A stretch of 64,000 nt of DNA. Origin: Arachis hypogaea (Eukaryota > Streptophyta > Magnoliopsida > Fabales > Fabaceae). How positions within the stretch are numbered: the stretch's first letter is position 1; every line of letters begins with the position of its first letter. The notes beneath the pieces are model-generated. The model saw only the letters and a program-made list of their open reading frames with translations. It searched no databases and had not been told where the DNA came from. The position numbers and the translations under genes are program-made. Shown in pieces: positions 31,613 to 42,562 of the stretch. The stretch covers positions 74,920,290-74,984,289 of the forward strand of contig NC_092048.1 of NCBI RefSeq assembly GCF_003086295.3, read 5' to 3'.

Positions 31613-32470
31613 CTAATAATTTCTCGTATTTTCTATTTTTTCTTCTTCTACTACACCCTCTATAATCCATTCTTCAGGAATATTCTTTATTAGTTCTTCA
31701 TGTTGAAATTTTTTATGTGTTTGAACAAATGACCTTCGTAAATTAATGTGAACAATAATAATCTCAGCTTTTGACGATTCTCTTCTAGCCTTAAAATTAT
31801 AGTTTACCCTTGTAATTTTGTAATATATTCTATAAATTACTTCAAAAGAATCATATTTTTCATCAATAATGTCTTTGGGTGTCTTAATATATAATTTAAG
31901 AGATTCAGAGGTATATTTATTTTTAAGACTCATGGATAAGTTTGGATAAAAATTAAAAAATACTGGACCATCATGACAATTACTTTCTAGTATAGCAATC
32001 AGTAAATCTCTAAATTTTTTTAATCTTGTATCTCGTAAAATCATTAAAATAGGTATATTGATTCCTAGCCTAAAGGTAGGCTTGGGTGCTACTTGGATAA
32101 GTCCTATATGAATAAAGTTATAATCTCTTCCTTGGTGTTCTTTTAGTTTTTTCTCTTATAGGATGTTTATAATATGGTTATTACTAGTTCCTGGATAGCT
32201 ATATTCTAACATATGTATTTCATTATCTCTTTGTTCCCAAAACGCTTGTCTTTTATAGACTTCGTTTTTACTTATAAGGGGTACAGACCAATCATGAAAT
32301 TTTCTTTTAATTTTACTACTTGTAGTTCTTATGATAAATTTGTAGCTTCATTGTCATTACTTCTTACTATTATTGAACTATTCTTTTCTCTGTTTAATTC
32401 AGCTAAAGGTTTTAAAATCCGAACCATTATATCTTTTCAAAGACTTATGCCGCGAGACCACCCTAGTTGA
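31613..32470 (-). pseudogene. Movement-protein-like fragment of the pararetrovirus
   Basis: The open part 32044-31613 (143 codons) includes cues DGPVFFNFYPNLSMSL and EEWIIEGVVEE, which resemble the C-terminal half of 30K-type movement proteins in Caulimoviridae. Upstream (32045-32470) the expected N-terminal half can be sensed only in broken frames. Movement proteins form or enlarge plasmodesmatal passages. This copy is dead. Confidence 0.65.
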
Positions 32471-32968
32471 CTAATGAATTTACTGTCTTCAAGGAGGACT
32501 TACCACCAGACTTGCTCACTGGGCTGATCAATGTATAAATGGCTTTCACCGTTATAGTTATCTTTAAAAGATTATGGGATGGAGTTTAAAAGATCTTTAG
32601 TTGCTAAAACAAAGTTTAGAATAATAGCATAAGAGTAAGGATATTGAGATACTATAAAATATAATATTAAGTGCAAATTCCTTATTATGAGAGAGTTCCT
32701 CAGTTTGAAGTATCTTTTCTGTAGAAAGATTGAGTTTTAGGTTGTAGTTTGTTCCATTTGGATTCTGAACTTTATATTTTCATGAGATGGAGTAAAAAAA
32801 AATGTAATTTTTGAGTTTGACTCCACCTTCTATTATTAGGATCAGCTGCTCAGTAAGCGGCCAACTTTTTTCTCTTCTCTTAATAATATGCTTAAATGAT
32901 GACTTCATGAGAAGATATATATATCCTTAGTTAATATCTTAAATCATGGATTCAGCCTGGCCTGCTGT

Positions 32969-33075
32969 GACCACGTGTCACTACCCTAGAGTTTCATCAA
33001 CTCATGCATCATGGCATCCAATGACCACATGTCACTGCCCCGGATTTTGCTTAACTCATGCATCCTGGTGTCCAA
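32969..33075. repeat. Two tandem 54-bp repeats next to the CACTA terminus
   Basis: Copy 1 from 32969 (GACCACGTGTCACTACCC) and copy 2 from 33023 (GACCACATGTCACTGCCC) are about 80% alike and share the end ...TCCAA. The second ends exactly where the CACTA element starts (33076). The first contains a CACGTG box. No gene seen here. Confidence 0.8.
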
Positions 33076-33365
33076 CACTACTAGAAAACTAGTTATTACG
33101 GACGAATATTTCCGACAAATTTTATCCCACGAGAAATACAGATGGAATTTCAGAGGGATTTTTTGTCAAAAAACAAAAAAAATGAATTAGCATAAATTTA
33201 CAGACGAAAAAGAGAATCTGTCTATAATTCTGTCGAAAAAATTAATTTTTTTCATGGGAAATGATTACAGACGGAAAATCCGTCTGTAATCAAATGGACA
33301 AAATACTGTATTTTGTTAAATTATTATAGACGGATTTTCTGTCTGTAATGTAAAATTTTTTGTCA
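33076..33365. repeat. Left terminal and subterminal repeats of the CACTA element
   Basis: After CACTACTAGAAAA the block contains ACGGACGAATA, TTACAGACGAA, ATTACAGACGGAAAATCCGT and the inverse CGGATTTTCTGTCTGTAAT. Arms of both orientations alternate, forming potential hairpins. Confidence 0.88.
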
Positions 33366-33379
33366 GAAATAATAAGTTA

Positions 33380-34294
33380 AACCTATCATTGCCCGAGCTC
33401 CATTCACAGCACACAAATCAAACCTAGCATTTCTCACCCTTCTTCTCCGTCAACGACTCAACGGGCTACTTCTTCTTCTTCTTTCCTCACTCACAGCGCC
33501 ACCGTCGGCCACCCTAACCGCCACAACTACCTTCTCCTTCTTCTCCTCTTTTTTAAACACTGAACCCCTGTCTCTCTCATTCTTTCTCGTTCGCAGAACA
33601 AAGCAAGCTCAAGCTCCACCACCACCACCCCTCAAGCTCGCATATCTTCTCAGCGCTACAGCCATCATCTTCTCCAGTCAATGCGGTGGCTACCTTCGCG
33701 CAAGCCCTAGCTTCTCAAATCCATTCCTATAACTTCGTTGTATCATTCCCTTCCAGACCTGATTACTGATTTCCGTTCCTAATTTTAGTCTTGCTAACCC
33801 TAAAATTCATAACATGCTTTGGGATCTCATCCACAGAATCTTCCCCTTTAATTTGTTGAATGGATATTAAATTAGGGGTGAAGATTGAAATCACTTGATT
33901 TTATTTTTCATTGAGGAACTATTAGCTACTCAAGTGGCAAAAAGATTAAAGTATGCATGAGTAATGATTCGTGTGGGTATCTGCTTGATCATAATTACTT
34001 TGCTTTGGTGTGTCTTTCAATCTCTCAGGCAAATGCAGCTTCCGGAATGGCGATCCATGAGGACTGCAAGTTGTGATTTTTGGAGCTCAAGACAAAAAGG
34101 ACTCACAGGTTCATAGTTTTCAAGATTGAGGAAAATCAGAAGCAAGTCATTGTGGAGAAGCTTGGTAAGCCAGCTCAAGGCTACGAAGATTTTGCTGCTT
34201 GCCTCCCTCCTAATGAGTGCCGCTATGCTATATATGATTTCGAGTTCTTGACCGAAGGTAATGTCCCCAAGAGCAGGATTTTCTTCATTGCTTG
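33380..34294 (+). pseudogene. Captured 5' part of an actin-depolymerizing factor (ADF/cofilin) gene
   Basis: 34029-34294 matches ADF exon 2: a splice acceptor (CTCTCAG) at 34028, then codons for [29 protein letters not shown] and [19 protein letters not shown], ending at a GT donor at 34295. A TGA at 34074-34076 replaces one codon early in the exon. ADF severs and depolymerises actin filaments; this piece lacks exon 3 and its actin-binding helix. 33380-33720 looks like a 5' UTR (pyrimidine-rich, CTTCTT, CCACCACC), followed by intron 1, consistent with plant ADF genes where exon 1 encodes little more than Met. The exon is unusually well preserved, suggesting recent capture. Confidence 0.82.
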
Positions 34295-36429
34295 GTAATT
34301 AGGTGTTTGCTTGTTTGTTTGTTCATATGCCTGCTGGTTGCTTTTGCTGTTGATTGATATTAATTTGATTTTCGTGTGCCTTTGTGCCTTTGTGATATTA
34401 ATTTGATTTTCTAGTTATAAATTAATCTCTAAATAGTTGTGATGAGTTTGGAAAACTTTAATTTAATTTTGATGATGAACAAACATTATTGAAATAATTA
34501 ATTACAAAATTATTAATTTGATTTTTATTACACATATATTAACTAATAACTTTTGTGATGCAGATTTTAATTGGGCCAAAAACAAAATTCTGATGCAAGC
34601 CCAATTATTTTCAGCTTTGGTTTAATATGGCTGAATTGTCTATTCTGCTTATTGGGCCAAATTGAGTTATTATTGCTACGAGCCCAAAATGAATGCTTTC
34701 CTATTTGCTCAATGCATGATCCGAAAAATATTCATCAGGAAAGAAAATATTATTAATTGGGCCAGATTAAATGATTGTTGCAACTAAGCCCAATTTTATA
34801 TGTGATGAGAGTTCCTCATGCATGATCCGAAACCAATAGAAAAAGAAAGCAAAATTGCTTCCAACGGATCCAAGCATTTCACCATGTGATGGATTCCAAA
34901 ATTCATTACATTGTCATTTATTGCATGGGAACTATGAGAGAGAAAACAAGACACTTGATTTGATTGTAGCACTTATGGCTACACGCTACTCAGAAAGGAA
35001 AGAATCATTTCATTTAATCTCATTCTCTTTGCTAATTCAATGCTTTTCAAATTTCTCTCTTCTCTCTCTATTTGCTACTCTTCTTCGGTTATTACACAGG
35101 AAACAATGGATGCCATGGAAGCTACATGGAGCTACCGAAGTGAAGAAAGAGCAAGCTACAAGACCATCACAATGATGGCAAGAAAACATACCAAAATAAA
35201 AGCATGCTGTGGCTAAGATTTTCACCAAATATGGTTAGATTTGGTGAGGTAATCTCGAGCTCTTCATGCTCAAAAAGGAAGAAGATTCGGCCAACAAGGT
35301 GAGATTCTTGGAGGCATGGCTTGTCTTTGATTCTGCTCAACCACCACAGGAAGTAGCTAGAGTGGCGAAGTGATGGAAGAGGCAGAGATTGAAGCAGATG
35401 AAGCCATTATCATCATGAAGCATCAAGGGCCAGAAATCCATCTTGGAGAGCAAGCCAAGGATGGAGAGCCCGGATTGATGAAGAGTGATGATCAAGGATG
35501 GACTAGAGGTAATTGCATGTTGGGTTTTGCATGGTTATCTCTTCTCTCTCTGTATGTCCGAACCGGTTATGTGTGAAGGAAAAGAAGTTAAGCTTGGATT
35601 TTGGCTTCAAGTGTGGAGGCTTCCCCCTTCTATAAAAAGAGTGAACAACCACTGTTTGAAGCAAGGAGAAAGTTTGAGAGTGTAAGGCATAGAATTCTCA
35701 GAGCTACCTGAGCTAACAGTTTTCTCTTCTCCTTCAATGTATTCTGTTTAGTATTTTGCTGTTTAATTTTGTCATGTCTTGAGTCTCATGGAAAAAAGGC
35801 AAACAGTGAGGTTTGTATGAAAAAGCCATAGAGCGGAAAAAGGCAGGGAGTGCAAAATTAAAAGAAAAAGCCATAGATGTCCTTAGAGTTCTTTTGTACG
35901 TCTATGTTGTGTTTCACGATTCTGTGGAAATCTCCTTGTAAGTTGGGTTAGCACTTTATAGTCTGTAATTTGGAAGATTATAGTGAAATTCCATCATGGT
36001 TGTGATGGAGACTGGATGTAGGCTACACTGCACTTAGCAGCTGAACCAGGATATATCTGGGTGTAATTTTCTCTCTTCTCCACTCTATTTCTGTTTCTAC
36101 TGCACAGAGGCTAAAACTGAAAATTATCTCGTGCCAAGTGACAAGACAAAAAGAAAAGTCTCGTGCCAACTGACGAGATAAAAATAAAAGTCTCGTGTCT
36201 TGGGACGAGACAAAAATTCAGAAGTCTCCTAGAAGTTATTTCAAAGGCTAGCAAGTGTTACAAAGCAAAAAGGGGGCTAAGATTCAACCCCCCTTCTCTT
36301 AGCCACTGAAACCATCAAGTTGCATTGTGTTACTTGTTCCAATTTTTCTTGCGTACTACTTGAATAGCATGATGAGGTTCAAAATTTTAAATTTCTTAAC
36401 CCTGTGCGTTTCTTTTTTTTTTTTGACAG
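34295..36429. other. Intron remainder and non-coding insert in the CACTA element
   Basis: About 2.1 kb without a supported gene. 34573-34796 has six TTGGGC/GCCCAA motifs (site-II-like). 35632 has a TATAAAAAGAG promoter-like box. 36140-36215 has three GTCTCGTG units, and 36285-36305 ends in AACCCCCCTTCTCTTAGCC, which resembles the end of an LTR. A solo LTR of an unrelated family between about 34560 and 36320 is possible, but I found no target duplication. Confidence 0.5.
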
Positions 36430-36836
36430 TTTTGTACAGGAATATGATCCCTAGTAACTTTACTATGAATACATCTAATGTGATGGCTAGTTTGGCTACA
36501 AATTTGCTGGTGAGTTATTTTTTTTATTTTAATTTACAATGTTCTCTTGTTGATGGCAAAGTTTCAGTTTCTAAGTGTAAATCTAATTTTAATTTCAATT
36601 TTTGTGTTTTTTCTATGTGAAAATTGGATACTGGTGCAAATATCAAAGGATCAGCATCAAAGACAAAAAACACCAATTTTCTTGAATCCGCTTTCTTTTC
36701 AGGTCTTCCTGTTTATTATCTACAAAAGCAATGCACAGATAACTCTACATTTTCCTTTCCACTCCTGATAGAATCCTATAGTATACAGCAAGGTATGGTA
36801 CATTCCTGTATTGATAAGATTTCGTGTATAAAAGTG
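36430..36836 (+). pseudogene. Captured exon-like pieces of unidentified gene(s)
   Basis: 36430-36509 lies between a T-rich tract with CAG and a GTGAGT donor and encodes SNFTMNTSNVMASLATNLL. 36655-36791 encodes a Cys-containing stretch (LPVYYLQKQCTDNSTFSF) followed by a GTATGG donor. I do not recognise either. They may belong to the same donor as the leucine-rich exon that follows, or to another. Confidence 0.4.
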
Positions 36837-36920
36837 GTAACTGAAAAGTGAATCGATAGTTATTATTTCTATTCCTACATGTCAACTCACTAATTTTTTC
36901 CATTCTTATCACTACTGCAG

Positions 36921-36998
36921 CAACAAACTTGTTGAATGGCATACCAAACAGCATTGGAGGCCTTTCACGTCTAATTCGTCTTGATCTCCACCAGAACA
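36921..36998 (+). pseudogene. Captured leucine-rich-repeat exon (PIRL-like)
   Basis: Preceded by TACTGCAG and followed by GTGAGC. It encodes LLNGIPNSIGGLSRLIRLDL plus HQN. The pattern (IPxSIGxLxxLxxLDLxxN) is one plant leucine-rich repeat, and the wording GGLSRLIRLDLHQN fits plant intracellular Ras-group LRR proteins. One exon only. Confidence 0.6.
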
Positions 36999-37244
36999 GT
37001 GAGCTCTTTGATGTTATTCACATATTCTTAGAAGTTAAACAGATTAATATGGAATTAGAATGCTTACATTGGTGCCTAGCTAGAACATTCGGAACCAGTA
37101 TAAGTAGAAATTGAGAGAACAGTTAGATATTCTGGCATATTTTATCAAAGAATGGTAAACCTGTGACAAATTTCTGAGAGTTTGTGATAGATCTTTAGGC
37201 TAATTATTAATCACATTGCTGTTTTTATTTTGAAATTTTAGATG

Positions 37245-37336
37245 CAGACTCAAGCATGCCACTAAGTGATGGATGAAGCAGAACAGGAGTACAAGAAGTT
37301 TTCCAAACGGATCACTGAAAGCCGTGAGGCAATGAA
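37245..37336 (+). pseudogene. Small captured exon-like piece, unidentified
   Basis: Between GATGCAG and a GTTTTC sequence. It encodes MDEAEQEYKKFSKRITESRE, a charged helix-like stretch. It is not part of AMP1 or LRR proteins as far as I can tell. Source gene unknown. Confidence 0.35.
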
Positions 37337-37413
37337 GGTTTTCATCTCTTTGACTAACGTTATTTGATCTGTGATTTGGAAAAAAAACTGTTAAGACCAT
37401 GGCGATGGGTTAG

Positions 37414-39524
37414 GGAGGGGAGCGGTGGTTGAGAAAGCTGAAGAGAATGGCGCGGTGGCAGTTCTGGTTTACGGGGACGGTGATACGTGGCGTGATGGGT
37501 TCGAGAGAGGTCACGTGATGAGGGGTGTGGGGGACCCTTTGAGTTCTGGTTGGTCTGGTGTTGATGGCGGTGAAACCTTGGGTTTGGATGATAGTGAGGT
37601 TTCGAAGAGGTTCTCCGAAATTCCATCTTTACCCTTGTCTGCTGAGGTTGCTGAGATTGTTTTGGGGTCCTTGGGTGGTGCTCCGGTGCCCCTTGAATGG
37701 AGGGGTACCCTAGGATCTAAGGTCAGGCACGTTGGTCCTGGTCCCACCATGCTCAATTTCTCTTACCAGGTTGGTGTTTTGTTTTGTTTGTACCTTTGTT
37801 TCATAACTGTAATTGGAATTTGACTTTTTTTCACTTTTGAGTCTTCCTTCAGAAGTGTCATTTTTTGAGTATTGACTTTTTTTCATTCACTACAAATCGG
37901 GAAATTTGACATGTTTTTCATACCTTAATTTCTATGCATTGTCAAAGTAGTTTTAGACATGTGTTGGATTTATGAAGTTCTCTTAGTAGTTCTTTAAAGG
38001 GAAGCCTTATGATGAAGTTTGGTGTGTGTATTTTGAAGGGAGAGAAGAAAGTGGCAACTATTCAGAATGTGTTTGCTGTGATAAAGGGTTATGAGAAACC
38101 TGATAGGTATGTGTTGCTTGGGAACCATAGAGATGCATGGACTTTTGGTGCTATTGATCCAAGCAGTGGGACGGCTGCCCTGCTCGACATTGCCCAGAGA
38201 TTTTCAATTCTGTTAGGTTCCGGTTGGACTCCGAGGAGATCTATCATTCTCTGCAGTTGGGATGCTAAGGAATTCGGAATGGTAGGTAGTAGTAATTCCT
38301 TATTCACTCATTTTAACTATGATTCCCTTTAAGCAAGCAACCTCTTGAGTTTGTGGATGTTTCCAGCTCGAAGAATGAATCGAAACATGGTCAAGTTCTT
38401 TGCTTTTAATAATTTTGCTTCCTGTAATAATATGATTTGGAATCATGAATGAGGTTAATGTGTTTTATGTAGATAGGATCCACTGAGTGGGTTGAACAAA
38501 ACCTTATCAATCTGAGTCCCAAAGCTGTGGCATACCTTAATGTGGACTGTGTTGTTCAAGGGACTGGCCTCTTTGTTGGCTCAACTCCTCAGCTAGATAA
38601 TCTTATCGTGGAGGTCACAAAGAAGGTATCTTTCGATCACTTTAATTTATAAATGCATTTGCATACATAATAAACTTATATATCATAATACCTGAACATC
38701 ACTTAGCATTTGCATTGATTTCAGGTCAAGGATTCTAATTCTGAGGGTGCATCAATATATGAGAACTGGGCTGTCACTGGTGAAGACTACAATGTAAAGC
38801 TTTTGTTACTACTGCCAAGTATTTGTTTGCATTTGATGAAAAATTTTATATATTGTATCATATTAATGTGGATTTTGCCAAGGTTTGTTTTAAAAAGTGT
38901 GGTTTTTCGGTGGATTGCAGATTCAAAGGCTTAGTGCAGTTGATTCTGATTTTGCTCCATTTGTGCAACATGCAGGGGTTCCATCTATTGATGTTTATTA
39001 TGGAAGAGGTAATTCTTTTTAAACTTATGAAGCCATTTACTATGGTTATACCATCTGTTATTGTATCTCTTTGGACATTGATAACCAGAGGCTAATTTAA
39101 ATCAACCAGGTTCCAAATATATAAGACCACTCCCTAGATTCTTTAATTTTTGTAATACAAAATTAATTGTTTCTAACATAATATGCCTAAATATGTCATG
39201 TTCTATAAAATGTATTGTAATAATCCTACACCACTTCCCCCAGATTTTCCTGTCTATCACATGGCTTACGACTCGTATAACTGGATGACAGAGTATGCAG
39301 ATCCATTTTTTCAGCGACATGTTGCCGGTTAGATTTCTCATCTAATTCCTGGCGATTTTGAGTGATTTTCTTATTGGTAAAATATTGTTAATTTCATTTG
39401 GTAATCTCAAGATGTATCTTCTGTTCTTTGTTGTATTAGTTACTGGAATTTGGGGACTCCTAGCCCTTCACCTGGCCGACAATTCCATTCTTCCCTTCAA
39501 TTACATTTTCTATGCGAATCAATA
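37414..39524 (+). pseudogene. Captured AMP1-like glutamate carboxypeptidase (M28 peptidase), seven exons
   Basis: Seven exon pieces in order with GT/AG borders: 37414-37769, 38039-38281, 38473-38625, 38725-38793, 38921-39008, 39244-39327, 39440-39524. Cues: FERGHVMRGVGDPLS, SLPLSAEVAEIVLGSLGGAP, then the metal-binding region [41 protein letters not shown], and FPVYHMAYDSYNWM. The plant relative AMP1 is an ER membrane-linked M28 family protein affecting meristem size and miRNA-guided translation control. The N-terminal membrane anchor, the first exons and the C-terminal dimerisation exons are missing; a TAA follows the last piece at about 39522. Introns are retained, so capture was at DNA level. 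Confidence 0.85.
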
Positions 39525-40257
39525 AACAAGTGCCACTTGTGTACAATCATAAGACCATGATTGAAACCAAATATTACTTTCTTAAATGCTATTTATATCT
39601 CTTTGATTTCATTATATTGTCTTGGAGGGAACAAAGTTAAGGCGGTAAGCAGTTCTAATCTGTTCAAAATTTCTATTTTTCTATTTATATTTCTCTCTCA
39701 ATTGTTTCTTTTGCAACAAGTTCAACCATTAAAATAATATTTTTAAGTTGCTTTAGTTTCTGTTCTCAGCGTGAGCTCTCTGTCGGAGCTTTAATTGATG
39801 AATTGATATTGAATTTCAGGGAAGATTTTGAGACAGGGGAGTTTAATTTTCTTAGGATAAGGTAATTTAATTTTCTTAGGCCATATCTTACTTCAACTTC
39901 AACAACTTTTATTATGTTTGTTTATTGTTACTACTACTACTACTTCCTTGGAGTTTAATGGATAAGGTAATTTAATTTAATATTCAGGACATGTCTTGTA
40001 GCTTATTTCTCCTCATTAAATCAAATTTTGTTGCTTTATTCTAATTATTTGAATGTGTTCTTGTTTGACAGTTGACTGAACAAAAATTGACAAGAAAGGA
40101 AGGTATAAGCTTTTCTTGTTTGAGGTTACTTGCTAAGATTAAAGCTTCGCTATCTTTCACTTGAAATTTCTGAAGGTTTTGATAAATTTTACTCTTTGAT
40201 GATAAGCTGATACAGAAAAGATGACTACATGCGCTACCTGTTACATTTTTTTTGCAG

Positions 40258-40727
40258 GAAAATATGGAGTCAGCTTGTGGTATATACAAAGAAGCAATAG
40301 AGATGGCTGTAGCTGAGGAGAATTTACAGCATGACCTCCCTAATTTATATGTCCATTTCTCTCACCTAAAATATATGGTACGTGGTATATTTATCATTTT
40401 TTGTTGAATTTTCATTCTAAAAGGCTAAGCATCATTCTATAAAAGTTGTAAATGAAGTTTTTAGGCTATGGTTACTACTAGCAATTAGTAGCTACAAGGT
40501 TTTCTGTATGAAGTGCCTGAAAATTTGTTGCAGCTAACATATCATAATCATAAATAGAGTAAATATTGATCCTTCTCATTTTGCATGCTGATCTGAGGTG
40601 TAGTTAACCAATCCTGTTACTTCCATGTTTCTTTCTTGGTTTCAAGAGTACAAACAACATGGATGCTGCTAGAGACATCTTGGTAGATGGCATAAAGAAT
40701 TTGCCTCAAAACAAATAGCTTCTGGAG
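40258..40727 (+). pseudogene. Captured PRP39-like pre-mRNA processing factor exons
   Basis: Exon 40258-40377 (TTTGCAG before, GTACGT after) encodes MESACGIYKEAIEMAVAEE, and exon 40647-40727 encodes NNMDAARDILVDGIKNLP, ending just before GTAGGT. Both are half-a-TPR (HAT) helices with the wording of plant PRP39, a U1 snRNP-associated splicing factor. The second exon has a TAG near its end. Only two of many exons are present. Confidence 0.65.
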
Positions 40728-41424
40728 GTAGGTCTATCTTTTCCATATTATTTATGTAACCCTAGTAGAAGTAGAAAGACCTAAGCTGAAACTTTTCACA
40801 AGTATGCATTTATAGATAGATACAGAAAACTTCAAATTACTTGCTGTTAGTTAGAATGAGCAGGGGGCAACTCGTCATGTCATAATGAGTGAAACAACTT
40901 AGTTGCTACTGGCTTGAATATCTAATGAGACTTCTTCCCTTTTTCCCTTTTTCTATATATATAAAGAAAAAAGTTCGTTTCAGATGCGTGGTGCATAGAA
41001 TAACTCAATAAACTGCAGTTATTTTAGAGCTTATCAAACTTCATATTGCTATTTTAACAATTTCTTTAAGTATAGTTACTATTAACAACATTAGTTTGTG
41101 CCTAACCCTTCTTTTTCTTTTCATTCTTTCGAATCTTGTTATTGACAGCCTTCAGAACTGTAAGAATACACTTGCAACATGCCAAGTACATTTTCTTCCA
41201 TTATTGGAATTTGCCCCTTCTGCTACCATTATCTTTCTTGTGCACACATTATTGTCTAAATATTTATTATTCTATTTTTTTACTATTTTATTTATTTACT
41301 ATCTGTTGTCATGTTAAAAGTGGACTTTAGTTATATTTCATGTAATTTAAGAGATGAATTCATGATTGGTTATCAATGACAAGGCTTCATTTATAACTAT
41401 TGACTTGATCAGTGAATTTTCCAG

Positions 41425-41512
41425 AATGAACTTGAGGCTGCTAAATTTGAGATTCAAAGTTGGCATTCTTCAATTCAAAATGAGCCTTGTGTACCTGCTG
41501 GTGCCACTCCTG
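41425..41512 (+). pseudogene. Captured coiled-coil exon, unidentified source
   Basis: Preceded by TTTTCCAG and followed by GTTAGT. It encodes ELEAAKFEIQSWHSSIQNEP followed by CVPAGATP. It looks like a plant coiled-coil protein I cannot name. A 22-bp piece of the exon (about 41459-41480) is repeated about 70 bp later inside the following sequence. Confidence 0.5.
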
Positions 41513-42159
41513 GTTAGTTTGTTCCTTGTCTTTGGCATTCTTCAATTCAAAACACACTTAGACTTGTTCTGGTTTATTGCATTGTGTGCATTACATGTTC
41601 CAAATCTGCTATTGCTATTTGACAGCGTCCATGATCTTTAAAAAGAACTAACCCTAAGAAATCTATGGAAGAGTTCCAAATTGTTGCAGGCAGATACTTG
41701 AAATTTAATCAAAAGTAACTGCAGTGGTAACAACTCCTTTTTGGTTCTTTTTTCTAATAATTGCCTTATTTGTTGTCTGAGTGTAAATCGGATATAGTAA
41801 AGTAGACATCCTCTGCTCAAAAAGTGGGAAGCAGCGAATAATTTTGATGGACCAAGAATCTCAATAAGCAAGTATATTGCCATCATCACTAAGAAGTTCA
41901 AGAAAGAATGAAGCTATCCATAAATTAGGATATTGAATCTTGATGAGTCCACTAGTAGTTATTTGTCATCTAATGTATTTAGATTGTATTATTGCATGGA
42001 AATAATTGCTTCTTATTATAAAGAAAGCGTTTTCTACTCACTGGTGTGTTGTTCTATTTATACCATCAATAAAAATTTGTATTTATTAAATTTATATTTA
42101 TTTTGTATGAAAATAAGTTTATTTTGTAATTAGAAAAATAAAAAAATTCTATTTTACCT

Positions 42160-42562
42160 TACTGACGGATTTACAGACGGATTTTCTGTCTGTAATTAGA
42201 GTGTAAGATGATTTTCTAAAGTTAAAATTACAGACGGAAAATTCGTCAGAAAATCTGTCTGTAATTACAAACGAATAATCCGTCGAAAAATCCGTCTGTA
42301 GTTACAGACGAAAAATCCGTCGGAAAGTTCGTCGCCTTTGGGAAATGGATAGAAAATTTACAGAGGAAAATCCGTTGGTAACTTGTAAAAATCCGTCTGT
42401 AATTTTCCGACGGAAAAAAAATCCGTCGGTAAATAATTTCTGACGGGACTTTTACAGAGAGACAAAATCCGTCGGTAATTTTGTCGGTAACCAAAAATCT
42501 GTCTGTAATAAAGACTAAATTTGTCTGTAAATTTGTCTGTATTAATCCATTTTCTAGTTGTG
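42160..42562. repeat. Right subterminal and terminal repeats of the CACTA element
   Basis: Dense ACAGACGGATTTT, AAATCCGTCTGTA and CCGTCGGTAA units over 400 bp, ending in CATTTTCTAGTTGTG. It is denser than the left zone; repeats occur in both orientations. Confidence 0.88.

Larger units (their letters stand above)
29617..32968 (-). pseudogene. Endogenous pararetrovirus relic, movement-protein and coat-protein block
   Basis: The minus strand, right to left, carries recognisable caulimovirid pieces in viral order: movement-protein-like (about 32470-31613), a linker (about 31587-31100), coat-protein-like (about 31100-29780) with a decayed basic and zinc-knuckle end. Many stops and frameshifts make it non-functional. 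Right of 32470 the sequence is AT-rich and unrecognised, possibly the viral intergenic region; TATATATA at about 32917-32924 is the only promoter-like sign. The segment continues into 18451-19543 across element E. Confidence 0.7.
33076..42562. mobile_element. Non-autonomous CACTA transposon with captured gene fragments (Pack-CACTA)
   Basis: Left end CACTACTAGAAAA at 33076, right end TTTTCTAGTTGTG ending at 42562; as terminal inverted repeats these match at 12 of 13 positions. Subterminal zones (33095-33365, 42160-42545) are packed with ACAGACGGA/TCCGTCTGT repeats in both directions, the normal architecture for CACTA transposase binding. No transposase is visible. The interior holds exon-intron pieces of several unrelated genes. 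A 3-bp target duplication is not evident (CAA left, AAT right), so flanks may have changed or the element may have rearranged. Confidence 0.85.

Noticed and set aside
34561..36320. Definite solo LTR inside the CACTA element
   Set aside because: The right end looks LTR-like, but no matching left end or target duplication could be found.
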